Assembly (NCBI GenBank): GCA_948567375.1
Contig: CAOYZS010000005.1
Span: 868,001-932,000, forward strand
Origin: Lunularia cruciata
Lineage: Eukaryota; Streptophyta; Marchantiopsida; Lunulariales; Lunulariaceae
Reading direction: 5' to 3'
DNA: 64,000 nucleotides
Part shown: positions 31,961 to 42,639 of the stretch, piece by piece
How the letters are laid out: each line of letters begins with the position of its first letter
Numbering within the stretch: the stretch's first letter is position 1
Notes under the pieces: model-generated
Told to the model about the DNA's origin: nothing
What the model saw: the letters and a program-made list of their open reading frames with translations, nothing else
Database searches by the model: none
Translations under genes and position numbers: made by a program

Positions 31961-33240
31961 CAAATGTGAGCATCCCCACAAACATAAGCTTTGGCTTCTT
32001 TATACAAGTCCGGGTCCATGGTCCAATATTTTCAAACTCTCCACCCATTAACTCGGGTCCCAAATGGATTGCCATCCAGGTCTGCAAGTTGAATAGAGCC
32101 ATTGGCATAGATGTGCTTTATATGGAATAAGCCCATCCACCTTAAGTGCAACTTGCCTAGAAAAATATTTGGTGATTGTCATATAACAACACCAAATTGC
32201 CCTCCTAAATAGCAACAAGCTTAATTTTCTTATTGTGCCTGACTTCCATTGCTCTTGTACTTCCTTTGTGGTTTGCATTACATAATCTCTTTTCTCTTCT
32301 AACCACATCCGTTGATGGATCCAAAGATCCTGACTTTCTTCCTCTAACAATTCACAAAGGATCCAATATGATGGTACTTCAAATTCAATAGGTAGTATGG
32401 ATGCAAGCTATATGTTAAGAAATATGGAGGTTGTTTGGTTGTAATATTTTCAGTCATTTGATATGCCCACAAATTTGTAGGTAACTTTGTGTCCCAATCA
32501 TAGGCAGAATTGACCGTCAACTTGTTCAAAATTTTGCACAAAATCCATTTTCTTTCTCTGTTAGGCCATTTGCTTTTGGATTGTAAGGAGTCATCTTTTG
32601 ATGTTTAATATAGAAGTACTTGGTTAATGGTTCCACCATGGAGTTCAAAACTGGGTCCCCCAATCACTGACCAATTCTAGAGGACATATGTAACATGAAA
32701 TGATGGCTTGGAAGAAAAATTCTATGACTATTTCTGCATCATCTCTTTGAGTTGCCTCAACCTCAACCACCTCAACCAACCTAGTATGCATATCAATGCA
32801 TACTAGGATGTATATCTTCCTTGTGGATTGGGTCACAAGATGAATTGGACCCATAGAATCAATTCCTCATTTCTTGAATGGGACCAATAGAAAAATTGGT
32901 CTCAAAGGCCACTAGGAAGTAGCCGTCGGCTTTTTTGTTCTTTGACAAGCATCACAACTTCAGATATAGGCATAAGTGTCCTTTTACATCATAGGCAACC
33001 AATACCTTGATGAAAGAATCTTCTTTATAGTATTCTTCAAGGCATTTTACAATCTTCTTTATAGTATCTTCCCAATGCTTTTGAGTGTAAGGACTCAATT
33101 ACTCCTCTAACTTCATATGCCTCCCAACATCTCCAAAGTACTTTGTCTTTGCCCATTTTAATTAAAATGTTGTGTCTTAGTTGGTATGGTCCTATCTTCT
33201 AAGGAAAACTGCCCTCTGCTCTAGGTCTAGTACTTCAAGA
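31961..33240 (-). pseudogene. element C integrase remnant
   Basis: Minus-strand integrase of a leftward L element. Readable in order: LDLEQRAVFLRR at about 33,200-33,235, a degraded zinc-binding region with KAC...NKKAD, MGPIHLVTQSTRK.YILVCIDMHT (about 32,780-32,850), VSDWGTQF (about 32,650-32,680), VNSAYDWDTKLPTNLWAYQMTENITTKQPPYFLT (about 32,380-32,520), then the GPY-type C-terminal module near 32,110-32,200 and an acidic end before the PPT. Frames shift often. Confidence 0.75.
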
Positions 33241-34922
33241 CAATAGCAAGTATGTGGATAGTGATATTCTGCTGCATACCTTGTACTTTGCATTGCCATT
33301 AAATGATATAGCTCTTCATCACAAAACCAATCATCTACTTCCAAGTCTTGGTCTTGAGTTTCCAACCTGGATAGGAAATCCACATTTGAATGCAAAGCTC
33401 TCTTCGTTACTTGTACAATGTATGTGAATTATTGTAACAACAAGATCTATCTTGCAATTTGCCTAGACAAATCTGCCTTCTTGACCAGATGTTGCAAAGC
33501 ATAATGGTCCACAAAAAAAGAAAAACTCATATCTCAACAAATAGTAGCAAAACTTCTTGTAGGCATACACCATACCGAGTGCTTCTCTTTCAATCATTTA
33601 ATAATTCTTTTCGCAATTGAAAGTTGTCAGTTGGCATAGTAAATCAGGTATTCTTTCTTCTTCTTGTCCTTCTTACTTAAGACAATTCCAATTGACATGG
33701 ACAATGTGTCCACATACACATGAAAAAGGACATCCCAATTTGGACCTCATAATTGGTGCTTCAATCAATTTCTTCTTCAACACCTAGAAAACTTCTTCTT
33801 GTTCTTCTTCCCACAAGTAGTCTTTGGACTTCTTCAAAGCTTTGTTAGGGGACCAAATAGTTTGATTCAAAGTGTCTATAGTATCAGACATGTCCCAAGA
33901 AGGCCCTCAGCTTCCAATGTTTTTAGGGGACTCCAAAGATGAGATGACTTTCACCTTCTTGACATCAACTTCAATACCTCAGCTTGAGACCCAATGCCCC
34001 AAAAGAATACCTTCCTTCATTGTGAAGAAGCATTTCTTTGGGTGTAAATGACAATGCGGCCAATCAATACCTTTCAAAAGTTTGGCAAATCTAAATGTAA
34101 TTCTCTTTGCCCAAACACAAAAAAATACACAATGAAGACTTTCACAAATTGCACAAAAGTCTTTGAAGATTGCATTCATCATCTTGTTGGAAAGTAAGGA
34201 GAGCATTACACAACCCAAAGGGCATTTGATTGTAAGAAAAAGTGCCCCAATTGGTGGTGAATGTGGTTTTGCCCTTTTCTTCCTCTCAAGTGGATCCTTG
34301 ATTATAAATCTAGAGCCTTGAAAAAACATCAAGAGAGCTATAGCAAGGATGACCAACTACTTGTATTGGTAAAAGGTAAGGGATGATGATCCTTCCTCAT
34401 GATTGCATTCAATTTCTGGAAATCTTGGCACACATGAATCTTGCCTTCTACTTTGGAACAACGAAAATGGGGGAAACCCACTCATTGCTCAAGACAAGAA
34501 ATTTTGTATTGGCCCTTAATTACTTGTCAATTTCATCTTTCACCAAGAGCAAGTACTTTAGGTTCAGTCGATACTATTACTGACATACTGAAATTGCACC
34601 TTTATCAAGATCAATCCAATGTTCTCCAAATTGATGTGGAATACCCAAAATTTGATCAATAGACCAGGTGAATGCATCCTAGTATTCTATAAATAGGAAA
34701 ATGTATCTTGCAAACTCCTCCAAAGTGATTGTCTTCGAGATTTTCAAAATTTTACCTTCAAACAAGACAACATCTTGATAGACATCAAGGTTGATGACTC
34801 CTTTAATGTGACTGACTTGGCCCAACTTGAGTCAAACTATAGGGACCCTCTTCCTCCAAATTATTTTCACCCAAGGTGATGTCATATGGGTCTTTGTCTT
34901 TGATCTCTACCTTGTAGCACTT
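33241..34922 (-). pseudogene. element C reverse transcriptase and RNase H remnant
   Basis: Minus strand. RNase H pieces include VYADHYALQHLVKKADL-like sequence near 33,470-33,520, YFINCQLSIAKRII-like near 33,600 and an AIGIVLSKKDKKK-like string near 33,680. RT pieces include GYYRHFV-like near 33,860, PKKCFFTMKEGILLGHWVSS (33,979-34,040), a degraded aspartate box near 34,110-34,140, and KLNAIMRKDH-like sequence at about 34,385-34,420. The upstream linker runs into the solo LTR at 34,923. It corresponds to 49,030-50,690 of element A. Many stops. Confidence 0.7.
34918..34922. repeat. target-site duplication CACTT (left copy)
   Basis: CACTT precedes TGTGACAACCCGG; the right flank at 36,787-36,791 is CACTC, four of five bases matching. 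The uninterrupted sister sequence in element B near 58,797-58,815 reads GTAGCATTCCAAG, confirming the insertion point. Confidence 0.75.
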
Positions 34923-35593
34923 TGTGACAACCCGGCAAATATCACTTTTTGCGGTAATCGGGTAAGTAAAGTTAGTTCCCGCAGGGATACTATCTAGAAT
35001 TGGTCAAATACAAAGTCAAAAGTCACAATCTCAGTTCTTCTTGATTGCTTCTTTAATCTCTCAGGTAGAAACTACACCCAGAAGAGAGTAACAAGCTCAC
35101 AATCTTGACAACTTGTCACGAATACACACACACATAATCACAACATAGCAAATTCTGTCCAAACAACTCTTGATTGTGATGATTCAAATTCTCCCGAAGA
35201 CGGCACTTCACTGCGAAGACCGATTTCTTGGAATTGTGTTCCACCCCTCCACTGAAGGCACAACTTCCTTGATCAAAATTGCTTCACGTCAACTTCGTGC
35301 TGCACTCACCAATGCTGAATACTACCAACACTACAATTCCTCTCAGACCTGTCAAGGCATTGCTCCGATGCACTTCACTCAGGATCAAACACACAGAATG
35401 AAGATCAAGGCTGCAGATTCCAACATCCACAAACACATTGACTTGCTCTTTGGAATTCTCCACACACTCACAAACACAAACACAAAATTGACAATTGGAA
35501 TTAAGCTTAAGCGACGAGTACTGAGAACAACACTTCGCTTTATCTATCTTCAGAAATATGAATACTGAATAACATCGTACTATGAATGCTCCA

Positions 35594-35601
35594 CTTAAAT
35601 A
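35594..35601 (-). promoter_or_regulatory. LTR core promoter TATA box (TATTTAAG)
   Basis: Reverse-strand TATTTAAGTGGAGCATTC, in the conserved position about 670 bases from the U5 end. Confidence 0.5.
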
Positions 35602-35721
35602 CTGAAGCAAATGGCAGACTTGCCTACCTAGGCACCGCTTCCTAACATCTTTTCCTACCTACAGATCCCAAGTGACAATCTATCTCTTCATATCTGCCTC
35701 TTCCTATCTCAAAATTGACTT

Positions 35722-36330
35722 TTATCCCGATCCGATGTCTACCTCATCATCGGCTTCCAAACCCGATGATCTTCCTAGTACTTCTCCTTCTTCAGGTATA
35801 TCTACATCTACCAAATCCTTCACTATTTCTGCTATTTCTTTACTAGAAACAACAATTGCACTAGGGAGTGACTTATCTAACTCATTATCTCCTGACCCAC
35901 TCTTCTCTAATGTGTCAATCATCAAGTCCGATGACACTTGAATTCCTATTTTTGCAACATTGGATCTAATTACAATCAATTCCTTTGCTAATTCTACTAT
36001 ATCCTCATCACAAATTGTAATTGAAAGCATGGGTACACTATCTACGCCTTCAATTTGTAACCCACTTTCCCCTAATCACTCATGTTACTGACACGAAGAC
36101 ACTTACAATCTGATCTTGCACTTCGGGTTTATTCAATACTGCTACTTCTCCTTCAATTCTTGTTCCATCTTCAATCGGAATTGAAATTGAAGTCATGGGT
36201 ATCCTAACTATTTATTCTTTCTCTATCTTAATTCTCTCTAATGCCTCTGGCAAGATTCTGGAAGTCACCTTTGTTGTACTCCGAGGTCCGACTATCTCAG
36301 ATATAGTAATCTTTGTCTTGAGGGCAAAGA
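35722..36330 (-). pseudogene. LTR-ORF C-terminal part in the short LTR
   Basis: The last 102 codons (35,722-36,030) are open and include IGIQVSSDLMIDTLEKSGSG, a VVSSKEIAEIVKDLV string and the tail EADDEVDIGSG, nearly matching 44,800-45,030 of element A. Upstream pieces reach a KVTSRILPEAL-like string near 36,240. The coiled coil and N-domain are absent. Whether the short LTR still encodes a product is unclear; no good start codon context is evident. Confidence 0.65.
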
Positions 36331-36358
36331 AGCTTCTAACCCAAAGTTGTGTAAACCT

Positions 36359-36402
36359 GAAGTCCGAAGACCGAAGTCTGAAGTCCAAAGTCCGAAGACG
36401 CC
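36359..36402. repeat. short imperfect GAAGTCCGAAGAC repeats
   Basis: Five to six imperfect 7-8 base units of the type CCGAAGT/GAAGTCC follow one another in the alternative U3 module of this short LTR. The same spot in 9,146-10,984 has looser copies. Confidence 0.6.
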
Positions 36403-36786
36403 AACCCAAAGACACTTAACTACTTTGTAAAATTACTCCCCGAACTTCAAATACTTGTAACTTCTTCTAAAAACCTCCAAACTTTGCGATATTGATGGCA
36501 ACAGAAAGCCTTGAACGAGCGCTTCCAACGAGGTATATCATGCTTGATTTGGACTTGTGAAAATTGAGATATAGCCCCCGCAAGAATCTTGACCTGTCAC
36601 TTCCATTCCTCCTTTGGGTCTACCTTCTTTCAATCCGGGCTGAGTCCGTCTTCATTTGACACAAAGTAGACTTCTTTGGGCTTGATCAGAATACAAATTT
36701 CCTCTCGTTTCTTCTCCATTTGGTTTCAATTTGGTTTCAGCAAGGTACTTCAAAACTCGTCCAAACTGAAAAATGTGTGTACCACA

Positions 36787-36791
36787 CACTC
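36787..36791. repeat. target-site duplication CACTC (right copy)
   Basis: Right flank of the solo LTR; see CACTT at 34,918. Confidence 0.75.
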
Positions 36792-37480
36792 CAAGTAATT
36801 AACTTGGACTTTGTCTTTAGAATCTTTGGAAGGCAAAGATGATGAATATTTGGATTCATCTTTGTCTTCCAACAAAGTTGTTTCCCTGATGTGGAGAACC
36901 AATTTGGTCACTGGTCTCAGCACAATGTAATTAAACTTGAAGGGCACCCCTCCAGATCATAGGTATGTTTGATAGCATGCCCAAAGGCCATCTCTTGGTC
37001 TGGTCTGCAAGGCCATCTCTTGGTCTAGGGTGTTGGCTCAAACCTATGGTTCCTTAGCCAGTTTGTGGTGTCCTTGATCATGTCATTCACACCAAACCCA
37101 AATCAATGGGTATCAATGTGATCATGTAACCCGTGATCTCTACATCTACTTTGGGAGATCCCAAATCCTCTTGTTCAATACAATAGATTGTTGGCAAGTC
37201 TTTCTTTGTTATCACTCTTACTTTCTTAAGGGCCAAACTTAGCTATTTCTTGTATAGCTTGTTGTCCTCACATAATTGCTTGAATGTGACATTCACCTTT
37301 GTGGATGCCAAATCTACCACAACATTGTATTGGGGTACTCTCCTCAACTTCACCTTCTTCATCTTTGTCTTTGGTTTGAAGTCTCTCCTCATTCAAATTG
37401 GACTTTAAGGTGCTTCATGATGGTAACCAGAGTACCAAGGGTCTTGGCCTGAGGTTCTTCAAGTTTGCCCACCTTGGCTT
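36787..37480 (-). pseudogene. element C protease and pol N-terminal remnant
   Basis: Minus strand, continuous with RT across the solo LTR. The protease turn reads IDLGFGVNDMIKD at about 37,085-37,125 (element A has IDLGSGVNVMTED). Upstream are IYCIEQEDLGSPKVD-like and NKLYKK-like strings at about 37,150-37,270, downstream a run of serine/aspartate residues near 36,830-36,870. A 25-base local duplication (AAGGCCATCTCTTGGTCT twice) interrupts the frame near 36,985-37,030. Confidence 0.65.
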
Positions 37481-39198
37481 GGATCAGATCCTCGACTTAT
37501 CTGATGTCAGCCAGAAAAACTAGAGGTTTCATTTTCATATCTTCCTCCAAACTCATCTCTAGAGTTCTTTGTATTGCCTCTTGAATTTTGTTGTGCAAGA
37601 CCATGGCTTTGGCTTTTGTTATAATCTTCTCTTCCTTCGTAGAAAGAATTGCTTCCTTTATTGCTTTCCCCTCCACTTCTGCACGCTCTCCCCTCCTGCC
37701 CTAACAAAGTGCAACATGCTCAACTAGGGTCTATACATACTTCACTGGTAGCTTTGGGTTAGGTGGCTATGAGCATTGATTTTAGTGTGGCCCAATCCTT
37801 TAAATTTGCACACAATGAAATATACCCAAATTGACACCTCAACTCAAGGCAATTTGGAGACCAATGGCCCATAGAGCCACAATTATTACATGCCCCCGAT
37901 GCAACATTCTGAGGCCTATTTTGGCCGCTTATTGGTGGTCTTTGTTGGGGAGCATTGTTTTTGTACTCCATTGATCCATACCCTAGACCTTGATACAATG
38001 TGCTTGCCTGAGGCTATACCACTTAGATCTGGTACATTGCCTCCTCTTCCTCACTTTGGTCCCATCCTAGAACCCAATCAATTTGTTGCATTAGAAATGC
38101 ATTAGAAATGCATTGTGGATCATACACTCCATGTTGACATGGCCTGATTTGCCACACATAGCGCACCATACATTTGGTTGGCCAAATAAATGAAGCTTAC
38201 TTTGGTCCTTTGCCCCAATCATTTGGATCTTAAATCCAAAAACTCTTTTATAAGTGTCTCTAGCTTATTGTTAGTCTTATTTACAATTTTCACTATGGGT
38301 GTCAATGGTTTCTTTCCTCCCCGCCTTTGTATTCTTTTTGGCTTTGAATCTTCTTTCAATTCTAAAGAAGAACTAGAAGATGTGGAGGATTCCTCTAAAG
38401 AAGTATATGTACTACAAGAAGCTCTTTGTTTCGGCTTCTTGCCTTTCTTCTCCAGATTTCTTTGGTTTTTGGAAAAATGAGAGTAAGTTGCCTCTTATTG
38501 GATGACATATTTGAGTACCTTTATGTAGAGAAGCTACATTCCTCTCCCTAGCAAAGATGCAAATCTTTGGTGACAATCCTCTAAGGAACCAGGTGATGGC
38601 TTGGACATCGGAGTAATCCACCACACCGGATTGCTTCATAAACTTGGTTCAATAGAGCCATTAACCGCCCAGAGTAGTCTCTCAACTTCTCCTTCTTCCT
38701 TATGTCCAAATCATTGAGTGCCACAAAGACACTCGTATCATAATCAACTCGTATCATAATCAACTTCCCAGTCCGCTGGACTGAACCCCTTCTGGGTTAT
38801 GTGAGTGTACCAGCTCTAAGCTTTCTTTTAGAGCAGACTTGGGAAAATTTGCAGTTTGTCAGCAGAGTCATTGGCAAAGGAGATGACTTCAAATTCTTTA
38901 ATTAATTTGTCAAGATCTTCATCTTGCTCCGTATTCTTGTACTCTACAAGGGTACGGATAGGCATGATGGTTAATAGTTAGCAAAGTCATTCTAAAACTC
39001 TAAAAAACAAGTTGTGGTAAAGTGGGGCTTGATGGACCCAAGGTATTGGCTGGTTGAAGTGGTTCCCAAGGTATAAATGGTTGAAGTTGACATTGACTTC
39101 AACCCAAGTCAAAGATAGAGGTTCAATATCTTTGGTTGGCTCTTTTAGATCCCTTCAAACAAGTCAAGGAATAGTATGAAGAAGATATTGACACTCTC
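37481..39198 (-). pseudogene. element C gag remnant
   Basis: Minus strand. The zinc knuckles are visible as a CX2CX4HX4C near 38,130-38,170 (CAMCGKSGHVNMEC) and CNNCGSMGHWSPNC at 37,850-37,895. The third is degraded. The capsid region includes SDVQAITWFLGGLSP-like and YDTSVFVALNDLDIRKKEKL (38,680-38,750), and the N-terminal part ends at about 39,198, joined directly to LTR sequence so that the PBS and the first 140 or so codons are lost. Several short tandem duplications (38,089, 38,737) break the frame. Confidence 0.7.
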
Positions 39199-39601
39199 TT
39201 TTAGAGAAGGCTACTTCACTACAAAATAACTTCACCCCAGAATTGTGTTCCACCCCTCCACTAAAGGCACAACTTCCTTGATTGAAATTGCTTTGCATCA
39301 ACCCCGTACTATGCTCACCAATGAAAATGCTACCAACACTACAAGTCCTCATAGATTTGTCAAGGCATTGCTTTGATTGCTATCTACTCAGGATCAAACA
39401 CACAAAATGAAATCAGAATTGTGGAATCCAACATCCAACAAACATTGATTTGTACTTTTTAATTCTCCAAACACTCACAAACACACAAACATGATTGATA
39501 CTCAAAATTAAGCTGCAATGATAAGCACTGAGCTACAACACTTTGCTTTACTCTACTTCAAAAATACAAATACTAAACAACAACACACTACAAATGCTTC
39601 G

Positions 39602-39609
39602 TTTAAATA
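39602..39609 (-). promoter_or_regulatory. LTR core promoter TATA box (TATTTAAA)
   Basis: Reverse-strand TATTTAAACGAAGC in the conserved LTR position. Confidence 0.45.
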
Positions 39610-39734
39610 GGTAGAGCACTTCAATAATTAACTAAAAAAATTTTGTTCTACAACAACTTTACCAACCTCTAGATCCAAATGACAAACACTTCTTCATATT
39701 TACCTCTTTAGATATCTCAAATCTATTTATTATC

Positions 39735-40311
39735 CGATCTTATGTCAACCTTGACTTTGGCTTCCAAACCCAATGTTACTCCTATCACTGCCCCCTCTTT
39801 GGGTCTCTCTAATACTACTCCTACATCTTCTATTTCTACTATCTATTCACTCTAAACTACAATTGTAGACATGGGTAACCTATCTATTTCTTTATCTTGC
39901 AACCCATTCTTATAACATCTTAGGTAACACACCCAAAGACACTTTCACTCCTATGTCTACAACTTTGGACTTTATATTCATCTTCATCTCACTACAAAGT
40001 CTGTCTAAATCTGATCTAACATAATCTAATCTGAGACAGACATTGTCTTCTACATCTAACATCTTCCTATCTACTCTATCTCTCAAGCAAATCATCAAAT
40101 TGTTCATATCTACATCCTTTGCCTTCCTCTTTAGAGTTTCCTGCACAATCAGCTTTGACTCATACAGTCTCACCTCTTCTAATTTCCCTTCAGCTTCTGT
40201 ACTCAACATCACTTTCAACTCCTTCACAACTGCTCCGATTGCATCTGACTCCACACTCGGAACTACCTTCTTCTTACTTTGTTCCACTTCCAATTCATTC
40301 CGATACATCAT
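39735..40311 (-). pseudogene. LTR-ORF C-terminal half
   Basis: Minus strand; 133 open codons at 39,910-40,311 contain the coiled-coil end with LSTEAEGKLEEVRLYESKL, VQETLKRKAKD, DRVDRKMLDVEDNVCLRLD and a VVDIGVKVSLGVL string. The tail below 39,910 is in another frame. It aligns to 44,400-45,030 of element A. Confidence 0.7.
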
Positions 40312-40692
40312 TATGGTACCACATTTTTTTTTGTTCTATTTTGAAGAAGAAGTGTACAAAAGAATTTGTATTGAACCCAAATGGTGTTGAAAGAAGATGA
40401 ATTGTGTCTTTGGATTGAAAACTGAAGTAAATTGACTTCATGTCAGAACCAAAGGACTTTGATCAGACTTGGCATAGAGAAATCCAAAGTAAGGGAACTT
40501 CACCTCAAGCTGATCAACCCAATGCAAAGATGGCATAACTACTTCCCTTTGGATGTGTCAATGTAGAAAGGAGAGGTAAGAAAATTGTGGCTAATGTGCA
40601 AATGACTAACCTTGATAATGCAAAGATGAACTCATGCAAAAATGGTGAGTTTCAATGAAGAGAGATAAAAGAATGACCAATCAACAAAGAAT

Positions 40693-40699
40693 TATAAAA
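40693..40699 (+). promoter_or_regulatory. TATAAAA box upstream of LTR-ORF
   Basis: TATAAAA 196 bases before ATG 40,889; one of six copies with near-constant spacing. Confidence 0.45.
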
Positions 40700-40888
40700 T
40701 CAAGACTTCATCGAGAGGATTTTGAAATGTCACACAAGTATCCTAAGCCACTAAGTAGTTGACTTGAAGGAGTGCTTGTAGCAAAGCCAATTGATAGTTT
40801 GATGTTTAACAATTCTGAAGACGTTAGGATCTTGAGACTAGGAGACGATAGAATTATCTTTCAGCTACCACGTGTTAGAGATCACACA

Positions 40889-42065
40889 ATGCCAAAGAAG
40901 GGTGAGAAGAAGAGTCCTTCACTTGCTGTAAGAAATCTGGTTATTCAAAGGTTAGATATGATAGCCATGATCAAAGTATTGAATAGACTGTGGATCACTT
41001 TTTTGGCATGGAACTGGACTTGAGTTTTCCAAGGTTCATGATAGAAGTAGCTTCAAGTGATTGTGAGGAAGGACTTAAGAATGAAGAGAAGCAAGGAAAT
41101 CTTGCTAAATGGACAGAGTAGGATTGGAGATTGGTGCTGGGAAGCAAGGCCAGTGAGGAAGTTAGGGCTACGTTCCTTAGGAAGGGAGAGCCTACGGAGG
41201 AGGCAAATGAAATTTAAAATCTTTTCATTGCGCTATGCACAAAGAATGAGTACAAAGTTGATACCTATTGGGCCCCAGTCAGGCAATGTATCATTGGGGC
41301 AATGATGACATTGTTTAAACCTGATTGCACTACATACATGATGAAGCACCAGGTGGTGTTCTTTCATTAGATGTTTGCAAGAGTGCTAGTGAATTGGGCA
41401 AAGTGTTTTCGCCAAAGAATGAGGTAGATGGTGTGGTGTCAAATAGATCAAGATGCTCCCTACTACTTGGTGCCTTTTGCTGCACATTTTTACTTTGGGT
41501 TGAACTTGATGAAGGAGACTGAGCAAAGGAAGATGGTGTCTCACTTTTATCCAGATCTACAAAAAGCTATGGATGAGAAGGGACAACAATATATCCGACA
41601 CATCTGAAGTAGTGATGAGCATTATGCAAGAATGGGGCAACACATGGTAGCCGTGAAGATCCCAAAGATGAGGAAGAGAAGTCATCTTGAGGAAAGCATG
41701 TTGCCGGTCCAGCCGAAGAAAATAAGGAAGGTGAACTCAAGGCAAGACATTGTGGTAATTGATGAGTTGTTGGGATTAAAAGAGTCAAAAGGCAAAGCTA
41801 AGTACAAGTCAAAAGATTGAGGAGAAGAAGAAGAACTAGAGCTTATGTTGCAAAGCAAAGGGTCAAGCAGTGGGAGTGAAGATGAAGCAGAAGTTCAACA
41901 ATGGGGCAAAGATGATGTAGATACCAAAGAATGAAAGTTCCATGCAACGAGTGATTGCATGGGAGGAGGAGACATTTTGTGTCCAAAATTGCCAAGCATG
42001 GAGATAGAAGAAACTTTGGAAGCCGAGCCAAAGTTGGAGTTTTAGATAGGAAGAAGATTGAGGAG
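40889..42065 (+). pseudogene. LTR-ORF N-terminal domain and linker, type II
   Basis: ATG 40,889 (MPKKGEKKS), then VRNLVIQRLDMIAMIKVLNRL, ITFLAWNW, a frameshift, DWRLVLGSKA, VRATFLRKGEPTEEANEI (type II signature), NEYKVDTYWAPV, MMTLFKPDCTTYMMKHQVVF, VNWAKCFRQRM, YYLVPFAAHFYFGLNLM, MVSHFYPDL, then a Lys-rich and acidic linker to 42,065. Stops at several places. The closest relatives in the window are 30,688-31,812 and 54,497-55,285. Confidence 0.7.
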
Positions 42066-42446
42066 AAGTGTTGTGGTGCCTACATTCTTTTTTTTTTTTC
42101 TGTTTATTAGCATTTAAGGGAAGAAGTAAGCACGGAAAGCCAAATTGCAGAAGAAGTGATGGACGGAAGCGACTTCGGAGGAAATCTGAAGAAGGTGAGA
42201 TCAATTTGATGATGGAGAAACTCAAAAGAGAGGTACAACGTAAAAAGTCCAAAGAGCATCATCTTCGGGTCGGAAAGCGCAGGTGATACAAAGACCGTCT
42301 ATTAACCTTGGTACGTGGAAAGAAAGTACACTTCAAGAAATGGTGGAGGCAGAAGAAGCATGTCTTGACAGTGACAGGACAGCAACACACAGAAGAGGGG
42401 AAGTCGAATTTGAAGTTGACTGAAGAATGACTACAATTTGAGGTAA

Positions 42447-42453
42447 TATAAAA
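42447..42453 (+). promoter_or_regulatory. TATAAAA box upstream of LTR-ORF
   Basis: TATAAAA 193 bases before ATG 42,640; identical spacing at 52,331/52,524 and 16,634/16,827. Confidence 0.5.
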
Positions 42454-42639
42454 TTGCAATTGTGCAAGGACAAGTTGAAAATGCCAAGTAAATTTCCAAT
42501 TCCTTTGTGTAGTCATCTTGTAGTAATGCGTGTCCGAAAGCCAATTGAGAGTGCAATTTTCCAAAATCAAAAAGGGGTTAGAGTGCCTCGTCCAGGAGAA
42601 GGCATAGTCTTTCAATGCCAAAGAATGAGAGAGTAGATC

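Larger units (their letters stand above)
34923..36786 (-). mobile_element. solo L-family LTR, short-U3 type (1,864 bp), inside element C pol
   Basis: Complete reverse LTR (TGTGACAACCCGG left, GTACCACA right) with an imperfect 5-bp duplication. Pol of element C continues on both sides. It has the same shortened architecture and the same alternative 5' U3 module as the solo LTR at 9,146-10,984, so the short form is a subfamily and not a one-off deletion. The sequence is comparatively fresh: its terminus matches the family consensus almost exactly. Confidence 0.9.
39199..40311 (-). mobile_element. L-family 5' LTR fragment of element C
   Basis: Reverse LTR: partial U5/R (its last 230 bases and the PBS are deleted at 39,199), TATA box, LTR-ORF tail and part of the coiled coil. 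The right side is cut at 40,311 by a forward LTR that starts exactly with its terminus. Confidence 0.75.
40312..42071 (+). mobile_element. L-family LTR, 5' half
   Basis: Starts TATGGTACCACATTTTTTT (TATGG variant of TGTGG) and includes leader, TATAAAA box and LTR-ORF N-domain to 42,071, where element A's 5' LTR begins. Element A was therefore inserted into this LTR; its other half would lie right of element A's lost 3' end and is not in the window. Confidence 0.8.
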
